64,000 bases of DNA from the NCBI GenBank assembly GCA_025517485.1, contig JAOPKB010000016.1, forward strand, positions 62,001 to 126,000. Reading direction: 5' to 3'. This stretch comes from Natronoglomus mannanivorans. Lineage in GTDB: Archaea; Halobacteriota; Halobacteria; Halobacteriales; Natrialbaceae. The notes beneath the pieces are model-generated. The model was not told the origin of the DNA. It made no database searches and saw only the letters and a list, made by a program, of their open reading frames with translations. Positions 24,471 to 33,106 of the stretch are shown here, piece by piece. Made by a program: the position numbers and the translations under genes. Each line of letters opens with the position of its first letter. The first letter of the stretch is position 1.

Positions 24471-26337
24471 CACGACCACCGTCGTCACGCTGGGTCTCTC
24501 GGTCGCTCCCTCGAGCATCTCGCCCGTCCGGCTCGAGGCCCGCTGGTTTCGGGTTCGATTCCTGTTCCAATTTCGCTGGCGTCCGCTCTACGCCACCATC
24601 GCTCGCTTCGACCGTCATCGCCGCCTGCTCGCCGAGTGCCTCGTCGACGGCGGTGATCAACGCCCGCGCCTTGGCGAGCGTCTCGTCGTACTCTCGATAC
24701 GGGTCGGAGTCGTGGACGATTCCCGCCCCAACGCGGAGGTGGTACTCCTCGTCGTAGCGGACCAGCGTCCGGATGACGATGTTCAACGTCGCCCGACCGT
24801 CGAGTCCGAAGATCCCGACACTGCCGGTGTACGGCCCTCGCTGGGTCGCCTCGAGCTCGTCGATGATCTCCATCGTCCGCGGTTTGGGCGCACCGGTGAT
24901 CGTGCCGCCGGGGAAGACCGCCGCGATGGCATCCGCCAGCGTCTCGCCCTCCCGAAGTCGTCCAGTGACGTTCGAGACGAGGTGCATCACCTCGGAGTAG
25001 CGATCCACACGGCGGTACTCCTCGACGGCGACGCTGCCGTACTCGGAGACCTTTCCGAGGTCGTTGCGCTCGAGATCGACCAGCATCGCGTGCTCGGCGC
25101 GCTCTTTCTCGTCGCCCAGCAGGTCGGCCTCGAGCGACTCGTCCTCCTCGGGGGTCGCCCCACGCGGTCGCGTCCCCGCGATCGGTTCCGTCCGCAGGAA
25201 GTCACCGTTCCGTTCGAGGAGCAGTTCGGGACTCGCACTGATCAGGTCGGCTCCCCGGAACTCGAGCAGACACGAGTAGGGGGCAGGATTCACCCGCCGA
25301 AGCGCGTCGTAGGCGGCAACCGGGTGGACGGCCGCGGGTGCGACCAATCGCTGGGAGATGTTCGCCTGGAAGGTGTCGCCGTCGCGGACGTACTCCTTGA
25401 CGCGGCGAACGCGACCTGCGAACGCCTCGCGACCGCAGTCGCTCTCGAAGCGGGCCTCGTCGGTGGTAACCGGCGGCTGATCCGTTCCCGGGTCGCCCTC
25501 GAGAGTCGTTCGAGCGAACTCGAGGGCTCGTTCCCGACCGCGTTCGTAAGCGTCGTCGGGATCGTGGTCGCCGTCGACTCGCGGGCAGGCCGTGATACGT
25601 AACGTGACCGCACCGTCCGTCGGCGCCTTCCACGACGCCAGACAGTCGAAGCGGCCGACCTCGAGTCGCGGTAAGCCGCGATCGTCGACGGCCGACTCGG
25701 GGAGGTCCTCGAGTTCGCGGACGATGTCGTAGGAGAGCCAGCCGACGGCACCGCAGGGGTAGGGAACTTCACAGTCGCCTCTCAGCAGTGTCTCGCCTGC
25801 GAGCAACCCCTCGAGTGCCTCGAGGGAGGGAGACGATGACTGGGAGTGGGATGGAGAGGGGTCCCACGCAGCGGACTCGCTGGAACCGGAGTCGGAATCG
25901 GAATCGAAATCGGAGTCAGCGATTACAGACTCGGAAGAATCGCCACCAGCCTCCCCAGCTACGGAAACCGCATCCGGACTCACCGTCAATCGCTCGACCG
26001 GCTCGAGTCCGAAGTATCCCCAGCCTCGCTGTCCGCCGGTGGTCTCGAGGAAGACGCCGGCGGGGTCAGAGCGGGTGCCGGAGTCAGAGTCAGAGTCGGG
26101 GTCAGCGGATGAATCGGCGGCGAATCCGGAGTCGGAGTCGGAATCGGAATCGGAACCGGAACTCGATCGGGAGCGAGCGCGAACCGCTCCTCGAGCGCGC
26201 CGATAGGCGAGAAACGGATCACGGACGCGGACGCGGACTTCGACGGGGACCCGAACTGCTGCTGTCGCCCCGTCCGGCGCGTCGGCCGCGACGCTCCGGA
26301 ACGACTCGAGCGTGGTGTGGACCCGGGGCTCGTTCAT
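24463..26337 (-). CDS. pabB: Chorismate-binding synthase component I (PabB-like, PIAGT motif)
   Basis: A 624-residue chorismate-utilising enzyme. The catalytic C-terminal domain (about residues 320-580) has APYSCLLEF, EPIAGTRPRG, VDLERNDLG, YSEVMHLVS and FPGGTITGAPK. The second motif carries Ala where PabB has the reactive Lys (PIKGT), as in TrpE. The N-terminal domain is broken by two Ser/Asp repeat tracts (about residues 56-92 and 140-170), which make the protein longer than the roughly 500 residues usual for the family. First gene of pabB-pabA-pabC. The operon points to p-aminobenzoate synthesis, the motif to anthranilate. Confidence 0.82.
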   Translation of the reverse strand: MNEPRVHTTLESFRSVAADAPDGATAAVRVPVEVRVRVRDPFLAYRRARGAVRARSRSSSGSDSDSDSDSGFAADSSADPDSDSDSGTRSDPAGVFLETTGGQRGWGYFGLEPVERLTVSPDAVSVAGEAGGDSSESVIADSDFDSDSDSGSSESAAWDPSPSHSQSSSPSLEALEGLLAGETLLRGDCEVPYPCGAVGWLSYDIVRELEDLPESAVDDRGLPRLEVGRFDCLASWKAPTDGAVTLRITACPRVDGDHDPDDAYERGRERALEFARTTLEGDPGTDQPPVTTDEARFESDCGREAFAGRVRRVKEYVRDGDTFQANISQRLVAPAAVHPVAAYDALRRVNPAPYSCLLEFRGADLISASPELLLERNGDFLRTEPIAGTRPRGATPEEDESLEADLLGDEKERAEHAMLVDLERNDLGKVSEYGSVAVEEYRRVDRYSEVMHLVSNVTGRLREGETLADAIAAVFPGGTITGAPKPRTMEIIDELEATQRGPYTGSVGIFGLDGRATLNIVIRTLVRYDEEYHLRVGAGIVHDSDPYREYDETLAKARALITAVDEALGEQAAMTVEASDGGVERTPAKLEQESNPKPAGLEPDGRDARGSDRETQRDDGGRDE

Positions 26338-26478
26338 TGCTGGAAAGAAGGATGTGCCGGCCTAATCCTCTTGCGGTTCCTGCGGATTGTACCGGCAGGC
26401 CGAATAGTCGGGTTCGGTCCGATACCGACACGATATAGGGTAGTGTCGGGTCAGAAAACCGAGCGCAAGTGTGAATCC

Positions 26479-27219
26479 TCAGCGGGCTTTCGCACGATCG
26501 ATCCAGCCCTGAATACGCTTGGCCGAGATGTCGGTCTCCTCGCCCAGTTCGTCGGCGTCGGCGGTCGCGAGGTCGCTGACGGTTTCGATGCCGGCCGCGG
26601 TCAATCGGTCGGCGTAGGCCGGGCCAATCCCCTTGATCGTGTCGACCGGGTCGTCCGGAATCTCTCCACCGGACGTGTCGACTTCGGGTGCTGCGTCCGC
26701 CTCCGACGGATCGGTGGCTTCGGCCGGCTCTGCGGCCGTTTCGGACGGATCCGTCGGATCCACCATCGAACCGGTCGAGGCGGATGCGGTCGTCTCGGCG
26801 GCAGCAGCGTCCTCGAGGTCGGTGTCGGTCTCGAGGTCGGTGTCCGCGTCTTCCGTGTCGGCGTCGGCTTCTGCCTCCTCGATATCGACGTCGCCCGTTT
26901 CGTCGTCTGCATCCTCGGCTTCGCTCTCGCTCTCGCTTTCGGTTTCGGTCTCGAGGTCGGCAGATTCGTCGGCAGATTCGTCCTCGCTCTCGTCCGCACT
27001 TTCGCCCACACTCGACTCGCTCGGACTGCTCGGACTCGGCGTACTCGGACTGCTCGGAGCGCTCGACCGATCGTCCTCACTGTCACCGCTTTCGCCGTGC
27101 TCGCTCTCGGAACCCGTCCCCTGCCGTTCGACGGTCACGGACACGTCGCGGTCACGCTGCCGCTCCGAACCCGACTCGCCCAACCCCAGGAGCGACTTCA
27201 GTTTCTGGAGGATTGCCAT
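26479..27219 (-). CDS. Helix-hairpin-helix protein with long acidic linker
   Basis: A 246-residue protein in three parts. An N-terminal amphipathic piece (MAILQKLKSLLGLG) is followed by about 160 residues of Ser/Glu/Asp/Thr/Ala low-complexity linker. The C-terminal 60 residues form a helix-hairpin-helix domain (DTIKGIGPAYADRLTAAGIETVSDLATADADELGEETDISAKRI shows two hairpins), as in DUF4332-type or RNA polymerase alpha-C-terminal-like DNA-binding parts. It likely binds DNA or a protein partner; the pathway is unknown. The ATG at 27219 lies 26 nt after a TTTAAG box. The long ORF upstream of it is an arginine-rich shadow. Confidence 0.75.
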   Translation of the reverse strand: MAILQKLKSLLGLGESGSERQRDRDVSVTVERQGTGSESEHGESGDSEDDRSSAPSSPSTPSPSSPSESSVGESADESEDESADESADLETETESESESEAEDADDETGDVDIEEAEADADTEDADTDLETDTDLEDAAAAETTASASTGSMVDPTDPSETAAEPAEATDPSEADAAPEVDTSGGEIPDDPVDTIKGIGPAYADRLTAAGIETVSDLATADADELGEETDISAKRIQGWIDRAKAR

Positions 27220-27244
27220 TACTGATGGGTTGTTGGTACCCACA

Positions 27245-27250
27245 CTTAAA
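27245..27250 (-). promoter_or_regulatory. TATA box of the HhH gene
   Basis: TTTAAG on the minus strand, about 26-31 nt before the ATG at 27219, fits a leaderless transcript and fixes the start. Confidence 0.5.
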
Positions 27251-27278
27251 GTCGGTTGATAGCGGACAGCGTACACCC

Positions 27279-28103
27279 CTATTTTTCGCTTTCTGCCGAC
27301 AATCGAGCACGAAGCGCGTCGTTCATCGCGTCTACGGGCGCCGACTCCCCGGTCCACAACTCGAGCGCCTCGACACCCTGGTACAGTAACATCCACGCGC
27401 CGTCGACTGTCGTCGCACCGGCGGCGTTCGCGTCCCGAAGCAGTCGCGTCTCGAGCGGTCGGTAGACGGCGTCCATCACCGCGAGGTCGCCGTGGAGCGC
27501 GTCGGCGGGAACCGGCGTCGCGTCCTCTTCCATCCCGACGCTGGTCGCGTTGACCAGCACGTCGGCGTCGGCCAGCAGCGATTCGAGTCCCTCGAGGCCG
27601 TGGCCGGTCGCGTTCGGGACCTCGCCTGCGAGCTCGTGTGCTGTCTCCTCCGTCCGGTTGGCGATCTCGACCGTCGCACCCGCGTCGGCAAGCCCGAACG
27701 CGATCGCCCGTCCTGCACCGCCCGCGCCGACGACGACCGCCCGCGTACCCTCGAGGGCGACGTCGTGATCTCGAAGCGCGCGCAACGCACCGGTCGCGTC
27801 GGTGTTGTGGCCGGTGACCTGCTCGCCCGTGAAGTCGATCGTGTTCACCGCGCCGATCCGGGTCGCCATCTCGTCGACATCGACGACGTCGCACGCGAGG
27901 ACGTCCTGTTTGAACGGAATCGTGACGTTGAGTCCCGTGATTCCGAGGGTGTGGGCACCGTCGACCGCCGCCTCGAGTGCGTCACGGTCGGGCTCGAAGG
28001 TGACGTAGCGGGCGTCGAGGGCGAGTTCGTCGTAGGCCGCCTCGTGCATCGGCGGCGAGAGCGAGTGTCCGACTGGGTTACCGAGTAAACCGAAGACGTG
28101 CAT
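27279..28103 (-). CDS. aroE: Shikimate dehydrogenase
   Basis: A 274-residue shikimate 5-dehydrogenase, which reduces 3-dehydroshikimate to shikimate with NADPH on the way to chorismate. LLGNPVGHSLSPPMHEAAY is the substrate block, GLNVTIPFKQDVL carries the catalytic Lys, and AVVVGAGGAGRAIAFGL is the NADP loop. A following NRTEE is the dinucleotide-specificity strand. The length is normal. The start is the ATG at 28103 directly before the first strand (MHVFGLLGNP). It lies next to the pab operon, which consumes chorismate, but on a separate transcript. Confidence 0.93.
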   Translation of the reverse strand: MHVFGLLGNPVGHSLSPPMHEAAYDELALDARYVTFEPDRDALEAAVDGAHTLGITGLNVTIPFKQDVLACDVVDVDEMATRIGAVNTIDFTGEQVTGHNTDATGALRALRDHDVALEGTRAVVVGAGGAGRAIAFGLADAGATVEIANRTEETAHELAGEVPNATGHGLEGLESLLADADVLVNATSVGMEEDATPVPADALHGDLAVMDAVYRPLETRLLRDANAAGATTVDGAWMLLYQGVEALELWTGESAPVDAMNDALRARLSAESEK

Positions 28104-28266
28104 AGGTGTGCGTGCGCAGGGGAGGGGTATAATCGGTACGGACGACGGTCGTCGGGATCGTGGGCGAAACGTATCGCGACCGCCACTCGAGAAGACTCGC
28201 TCGACCGTCACCCACCACGCGTCACGTTTCGCACCCCTTATACGCCGTTCGGCTGTACCCCGGCGC

Positions 28267-29223
28267 ATGGTTCTCGGGATCGACGGAGTCACCCTCTACC
28301 TGATTTTGCTCACGAGTGGTGTTCTCGTGCTCTACGGTGGGGCGGAACTGGTAGTCGCCGGTGCTGGTCGACTCGCACTCGGGCTGGGCCTTCGGGCGGC
28401 GACCGTTGGCGTGACGGTCATCGCGTTCGTGACGACCGCACCGGAGCTGTTCGTCTCTGTCATCGGTGCTCTCGACGTCTCCGGAGACATCGGCTTCGGG
28501 GCCGTCGTCGGCTCGAACATCGCGAATATCGGCCTCGTACTCGGGCTCTCGGCGCTCATCCGACCGTTGACGATCAGCGAGACCGTCATGCGACGGCACG
28601 TCCCGTTCATGATCTTCGCGGCGTTTCTCTTGTTCGCTCTCGGCGCGAACGGTACGATCGGTCGACTCGAGGGTGGGGTCTTCTTGCTCGTCCTCGCCGG
28701 CTTCACTGCCTACCTCGTCTATTACGTCAATGCCGATCCCGCGCCGGTGGACGTGGCCAACCCCGACGCGAACTCGGGAATCGCCCCGCGAGACGTTGCG
28801 TTCGTCCTCGCCGGATTAGTCCTGCTGGTCGTCGGTTCGCGCTGGCTCATCACCGGCGGTCGCGGAATCCTCTCGGAGATGGGATTTTCGGACCTGTTCA
28901 TCGGACTTACCGTCCTCGCGATCGGTACCTCGTTGCCGGAACTGGCGGCGTCGGTCGTCGGTGCGATTCGGGGCGAGACGGCCTTCAGTGTCGGAAACGT
29001 CGTCGGGTCGAACATCTACAACATCCTCGCTGTGCTGGGGATCGTCGCGTTGATCGTCCCGATCTCGATCGAACCGAGTACGCTCCGGTTCGAACTCCCG
29101 ATGCTGGTCGCGTTCACCGTCTTGCTGGTCGCGATGATGGCCTACGGACGGAAATTGTCCCGGTTCGACGGCGCGATTCTGGTCAGCTGCTACGCGGGAT
29201 TCATCTACCTGTTGTTGCCGTGA
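28267..29223 (+). CDS. CaCA-family sodium/calcium antiporter
   Basis: A 318-residue integral membrane protein with about ten hydrophobic helices in two inverted halves. The alpha-repeats are visible: VTTAPELFVSVIGA with VVGSNIANI in the first half, and GTSLPELAASVVGAIRG with VVGSNIYNIL in the second. The first has Thr-Thr-Ala where GTSAPE is usual. It exchanges Ca2+ for Na+ (or H+) across the cytoplasmic membrane. The ATG at 28267 precedes the first helix. It is divergent from aroE with 160 nt between starts. Confidence 0.9.
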   Translation: MVLGIDGVTLYLILLTSGVLVLYGGAELVVAGAGRLALGLGLRAATVGVTVIAFVTTAPELFVSVIGALDVSGDIGFGAVVGSNIANIGLVLGLSALIRPLTISETVMRRHVPFMIFAAFLLFALGANGTIGRLEGGVFLLVLAGFTAYLVYYVNADPAPVDVANPDANSGIAPRDVAFVLAGLVLLVVGSRWLITGGRGILSEMGFSDLFIGLTVLAIGTSLPELAASVVGAIRGETAFSVGNVVGSNIYNILAVLGIVALIVPISIEPSTLRFELPMLVAFTVLLVAMMAYGRKLSRFDGAILVSCYAGFIYLLLP

Positions 29224-29338
29224 GCAGCCGACCGTCGCCCGGCCCACGACCGAGAGCCGACACGGCGGAGTTCGATTTCACACGAGCGTACCGGGCGAAA
29301 ACGGAGCGTATTCAGGCACCCAGCACGCACTGGCGGCT

Positions 29339-30811
29339 GTGACCGTGATCGCGATCGTCGAAAGCCGCGCCGACCGCGCCTCGACGCACATCTGCGACGC
29401 GCTTCGCGACTGTGTCGACTGGGACGAACACGAAGACGAGACACGTCTCGACGCCGACGGCGGCGGCACCTGGTACCGGACCGACGGCTTCGAACTGCGC
29501 TCGTTCGACGACATTCACCTCGAGCTCGAGGCCCCCGTCGACGCCTTCGACTGCGACCCCGACCTGCTGGTTTTCGCCTCCCGCCACGCCGGCGACACCG
29601 GCGCACTTCTGACGGGTCACTTCACGGGAAACTTCGGGCCCGCGGAGTTCGGCGGCGAGGACGAGGCGCTCGCCGAGGCGTGTCCGAACGCCCTCGACGT
29701 CCTGCGAGAGGCGTTCGAAGAGTACGCACCATCGGAGTACGACGTGGGACTCGAGTGTACCCACCACGGCCCGACCGACGTCGGCTGTCCGTCGCTGTTC
29801 GCCGAACTCGGCAGTAGCGACGAGCAGTGGGACGACCCCGCGGGTGCCGAGGCCGTCGCGCGAGCGATCCTCGCCTTGCGAGGCACCGAGCCCCACCGGG
29901 AGACACAGCTCGTCGGCTTCGGCGGCAATCACTACGTCCCACGGTTCGAACGAATCGTCCGCGAGACGCCGTGGGCCGTCGGCCACGTCGGTGCCGACTG
30001 GGCGCTCGAGGCGATGGGTGAACCTGACTCCGACTCCGACCCCGACCCCGACCCCGACTCCGACTCCGAAACCGAGGCTCATCGAGACGTAATCGACCGG
30101 GCGTTCACGGCGAGCGAGGCCGACATCGCAGTCGTCGACGACGACCGACCGGCACTCGAGGCCGTCATCGAGGACCTCGGCTATCGAGTTGTGAGCGAGA
30201 CGTGGGTGCGAGCAGTGGGCGACCGGCCGCTCGAGGCCGTCGACCGCGTCGAGTCCCAACTGGGTGAGGTCGACGACGGCGTTCGGTTCGGAGACCGACG
30301 CGAGGCGTCGTTCGCTCTCGTCGAGTTGCCCGAAGAGCTGATCGGGACCGCCGAAGGGATCGATCCCGACCGCGTTCGGGGGGTCCTCGAGACCCACGCG
30401 ATCGCGTTCGAGACGACGAACGGCGGGAGTCGAATCGGGGCGCGTGCGGCAGTGCCGACAGGTACGGGATCCGAGGGCGAAGCGGAGGACGGGGACGGAG
30501 GCCACAACGCGGAGTCGCTGGCCGCGATCGACGACCTCGCCGCAGCACTCGCTGACGTCCTCCGCGAGAAGTACGACGACGTCCGTCTCGAGACCCCGAC
30601 GTCGGCGTCCGAAACCGACGCGATCGTCGCGCGAGAGGTCGCCTTCGATCCCCAACTCGCAGCGGAACTGGGTGTCCCGGAGGGACCGAAGTTCGGCGCG
30701 CTGGCCGACGGCGAGTCCGTCACCGTCGACGGGGAAACTATCAGTCCCGACGACGTTCGGACCGAGCGTCGACACCGCTTTTCACTTCCGCGACGACTCG
30801 AGGGGGAGTAA
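29339..30811 (+). CDS. dtdA: D-aminoacyl-tRNA deacylase (DtdA/GEK1 type)
   Basis: A 490-residue DTD2/GEK1-type deacylase, which frees D-amino acids from mischarged tRNA. Family blocks are DLLVFASRHAGDTGALLTGHFTGNFGP, LECTHHGPTDVG, GFGGNHYVPRF and GHVGADWALEAM, with His and Asp residues for metal binding. Most archaeal forms are near 270 residues. Here the conserved core is followed by a run of Ser/Asp/Pro repeats (residues about 225-243) and 240 further residues, a haloarchaeal extension as far as I know. GTG start at 29339; another in-frame GTG lies 6 nt on. Confidence 0.88.
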   Translation: MTVIAIVESRADRASTHICDALRDCVDWDEHEDETRLDADGGGTWYRTDGFELRSFDDIHLELEAPVDAFDCDPDLLVFASRHAGDTGALLTGHFTGNFGPAEFGGEDEALAEACPNALDVLREAFEEYAPSEYDVGLECTHHGPTDVGCPSLFAELGSSDEQWDDPAGAEAVARAILALRGTEPHRETQLVGFGGNHYVPRFERIVRETPWAVGHVGADWALEAMGEPDSDSDPDPDPDSDSETEAHRDVIDRAFTASEADIAVVDDDRPALEAVIEDLGYRVVSETWVRAVGDRPLEAVDRVESQLGEVDDGVRFGDRREASFALVELPEELIGTAEGIDPDRVRGVLETHAIAFETTNGGSRIGARAAVPTGTGSEGEAEDGDGGHNAESLAAIDDLAAALADVLREKYDDVRLETPTSASETDAIVAREVAFDPQLAAELGVPEGPKFGALADGESVTVDGETISPDDVRTERRHRFSLPRRLEGE

Positions 30812-30881
30812 GCAGTCCATACCCTGTACTCGCTCGTGGTTTTCGATCGATTGGATAAATCAGTCAAGAGTGTATTAACCT

Positions 30882-30899
30882 GTCAGACACTCGTCTGAC
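30882..30899. promoter_or_regulatory. Perfect inverted repeat upstream of ftsZ1
   Basis: GTCAGAC (30882-30888), spacer ACTC, GTCTGAC (30893-30899). It lies 49 nt before the ftsZ1 start and 70 nt after dtdA, between an upstream TATTAA (about 30873) and a downstream AAGATAATTA (about 30911). It could be an operator or part of a dtdA terminator. Confidence 0.4.
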
Positions 30900-30937
30900 G
30901 TTCGGGGGGAAAGATAATTACGCTCCGTATTATAGAA

Positions 30938-30942
30938 GGGGG
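30938..30942 (+). promoter_or_regulatory. Purine-rich Shine-Dalgarno-like site of ftsZ1
   Basis: AAGGGGG ends 5 nt before the ATG at 30948. It supports a leadered mRNA and this start. Confidence 0.35.
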
Positions 30943-30947
30943 CAAGA

Positions 30948-32126
30948 ATGGACTCGATTGTCGAGAATGCCATCGACGAAGCCGAAGATGGGGGCGAAGA
31001 CGGGGTCCCCGAGCCGGCCGACTCGCAGGGCCACGAACAAGGACAGGATCAGGATCAGGGTCAGGGACAGGAGTCGAACCCCTCGGGAACCATGACGGAC
31101 GACGAATTAGCGGACGTCCTTCAGGACCTCCAGACCGACATCACGGTCGTCGGCTGCGGTGGTGCCGGCGGGAACACCGTCAATCGAATGGACGAGGAGG
31201 GAATCCACGGCGCCAAACTCGTCGCGGCCAACACCGACGTCCAGCACCTCGTGGAGATCGACGCCGACACCAAGATCCTCATGGGCGAGCAGAAAACCGG
31301 CGGTCGCGGCGCCGGCTCGCTCCCCCAGGTCGGCGAGGAAGCCGCCCTCGAGAGTCAACAGGACATCTACGACGCCATCGACGGCTCGGACATGGTCTTC
31401 GTCACTGCGGGACTGGGTGGCGGGACCGGAACCGGTTCCGCTCCCGTCGTCGCGAAAGCCGCCCGCGAGTCGGGCGCGCTGACGATCTCGATCGTCACGA
31501 CACCCTTCACCGCGGAGGGTGAGGTCCGGCGGACCAACGCCGAAGCCGGTCTCGAGCGTCTGCGAGACGTCAGCGACACGGTGATCGTCGTCCCCAACGA
31601 CCGCCTGCTCGACTCCGTCGGCAAACTCCCCGTCCGCCAGGCGTTCAAGGTGAGCGACGAAGTCCTGATGCGCTCGGTCAAAGGCATCACGGAACTCATT
31701 ACGAAACCCGGCCTCGTCAACCTCGACTTCGCCGACGTTCGCACCGTCATGGAACGTGGTGGCGTCGCGATGATCGGCCTCGGCGAAGCCGACTCGGAGG
31801 CGAAAGCCGAAGACTCCGTCAAGACCGCCCTGCGCTCGCCGCTTCTGGACGTCGACATCTCCGGTGCGAACTCCGCGCTCGTCAACGTCACCGGTGGCAA
31901 CGATATGTCCATCGAAGAAGCCGAAGGTGTCGTCGAGGAGATTTACGACCGGATCGACCCCGACGCCCGCATCATCTGGGGGACCTCGATCGACGAGTCC
32001 CTCGAGGGCAGCATGCGCACGATGATCGTCGTTACCGGCGTCGAGTCCCCGCAGATCTACGGTCGGCCGGAAGAAGAGGCCGAAGCGGTCCAGCCCGCCG
32101 GCGACGATATCGACTTCGTCGACTGA
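30948..32126 (+). CDS. ftsZ1: Cell division protein FtsZ (FtsZ1 group)
   Basis: A 392-residue FtsZ GTPase that forms the division ring at mid-cell. GCGGAGGNTVNRM is the nucleotide loop, GLGGGTGTGSAP (about residues 149-160) the tubulin signature and LVNLDFADVRTVM the T7 loop, where the Asp residues activate GTP hydrolysis. The N-terminal tail of about 60 residues contains a His/Gln/Asp repeat. The opening MDSIVENAIDEAE and the DDELADVLQDLQT block agree with the haloarchaeal FtsZ1 paralogue as I remember it; FtsZ2 is the alternative. CetZ is 22 kb upstream. Confidence 0.92.
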   Translation: MDSIVENAIDEAEDGGEDGVPEPADSQGHEQGQDQDQGQGQESNPSGTMTDDELADVLQDLQTDITVVGCGGAGGNTVNRMDEEGIHGAKLVAANTDVQHLVEIDADTKILMGEQKTGGRGAGSLPQVGEEAALESQQDIYDAIDGSDMVFVTAGLGGGTGTGSAPVVAKAARESGALTISIVTTPFTAEGEVRRTNAEAGLERLRDVSDTVIVVPNDRLLDSVGKLPVRQAFKVSDEVLMRSVKGITELITKPGLVNLDFADVRTVMERGGVAMIGLGEADSEAKAEDSVKTALRSPLLDVDISGANSALVNVTGGNDMSIEEAEGVVEEIYDRIDPDARIIWGTSIDESLEGSMRTMIVVTGVESPQIYGRPEEEAEAVQPAGDDIDFVD

Positions 32127-32213
32127 TTGTCCGTTCTGCCTCGCTGCGACAGCGAGGTCAGCACACGCCTCTCTCGTTTTATTTTCACTCCGACGACTGG
32201 CACTCTCGGCTGA

Positions 32214-32393
32214 TTATCGGTTCAGGAGGATCGTCGTGACAGTGGCGAAGGCACCCGCGATTACTACTGCATAGAGCAGCGCTCGACGTATCGGATCGCC
32301 AAAGAGAACGGAAAGCCCGAGGAAGACGACGAATACGACCGCGAAGCAAACCCCGAATCGAACGGCCAACCTGTCGGTTGTGTTTTTGAACAC
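32214..32393 (-). CDS. Small two-helix membrane protein
   Basis: A 59-residue protein from a GTG start. After a short charged head (MFKNTTDRLAV) there are two hydrophobic helices (RFGVCFAVVFVVFLGLSVLF and ALLYAVVIAGAFATVTTIL) joined by GDPIRR. I do not recognise a family. The frame stays open far upstream but that part is arginine-rich and overlaps the ferredoxin gene. AT-rich TTAATATCAATTA lies 25-35 nt before the GTG, fitting a leaderless start. Convergent to ftsZ1. Confidence 0.6.
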   Translation of the reverse strand: MFKNTTDRLAVRFGVCFAVVFVVFLGLSVLFGDPIRRALLYAVVIAGAFATVTTILLNR

Positions 32394-32571
32394 GGTATGG
32401 AACTTTTTCTTCCTAATTGATATTAACAGTGGATATCTCCCCAAACGATGATTCAGTCCTCGAGAGGATCGGACTCCGATGGGCCTCGAGAGTGTAATCG
32501 GTCGGTTGCAGACGGGACGATCACGAGAGAGACGCCGCTCCGACCGTTCGAAATCCGGAAACGGAACCGCC

Positions 32572-32910
32572 CTAATCGTCGGCCGTGGCTCCGGTGTTGG
32601 ATCCGGCCTCGCTTTCGATGTCCCCTTCGATACTCGGTGGATACTTCCCACGATCGAGTTTGAGGTCCGATTGCGGGCGAGCCATACAGGTCAGCGCGTA
32701 GTTTTCGGCCTCCTCTTCGGTCAACCCGCGTGCGGCGGGCTGGGTGACCTCTCCCTCGAGAATCTCCGCCGAACACGCCAGACACATCCCGACGCGACAG
32801 GAGTACTCTTGGGCGATTCCCTCCTCGAGACAGCGGCTGAGGATGGTCTGTTTCTCCGAGCACGTGATCGTCTCACCGGTGCCGACGAACTCGACGGTGT
32901 ACTCTGTCAT
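32572..32910 (-). CDS. fdx: Plant-type [2Fe-2S] ferredoxin
   Basis: A 112-residue ferredoxin. The cluster ligands follow CRVGMCLACSAEI (CxxxxCxxC, near residues 38-46) plus a distant Cys in ALTCMARP. A soluble one-electron carrier in the cytoplasm. It is shorter than the well-known roughly 128-residue haloarchaeal ferredoxin with its N-terminal acidic insert. The start at 32910 (MTEYTVEFVGTGE) is the first conserved strand; eight codons upstream are also open. It is divergent from the geranylgeranyl reductase gene, which needs reduced ferredoxin or a flavin donor. Confidence 0.9.
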   Translation of the reverse strand: MTEYTVEFVGTGETITCSEKQTILSRCLEEGIAQEYSCRVGMCLACSAEILEGEVTQPAARGLTEEEAENYALTCMARPQSDLKLDRGKYPPSIEGDIESEAGSNTGATADD

Positions 32911-32933
32911 ACGCTGGGATACGGAAGACCCCA

Positions 32934-32939
32934 CTAAAA
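32934..32939 (-). promoter_or_regulatory. TATA box of the ferredoxin gene
   Basis: TTTTAG on the minus strand, 24-29 nt before the ATG at 32910, supports a leaderless start there. Confidence 0.45.
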
Positions 32940-33106
32940 CTCTTTATTACGCTTCTGTCGTACAGATAGCGACGAATTTCTCCGAAACTGAGAGCAGAAA
33001 GTTCGCCGACAGCCCGACTCGGTCCATCACCGAAACGGTTCTGGCCTCAAGTGAACGACAAAACGCACATAAAACGTTTTCTCGCCTCGGCGAACACACA
33101 CGGATC

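Noticed and set aside
24551..24562. GGGTTCGATTCC, which looks like the T-arm of a tRNA gene
   Set aside because: It lies inside pabB coding sequence, and no acceptor or anticodon stem surrounds it. No tRNA gene was found in the window.
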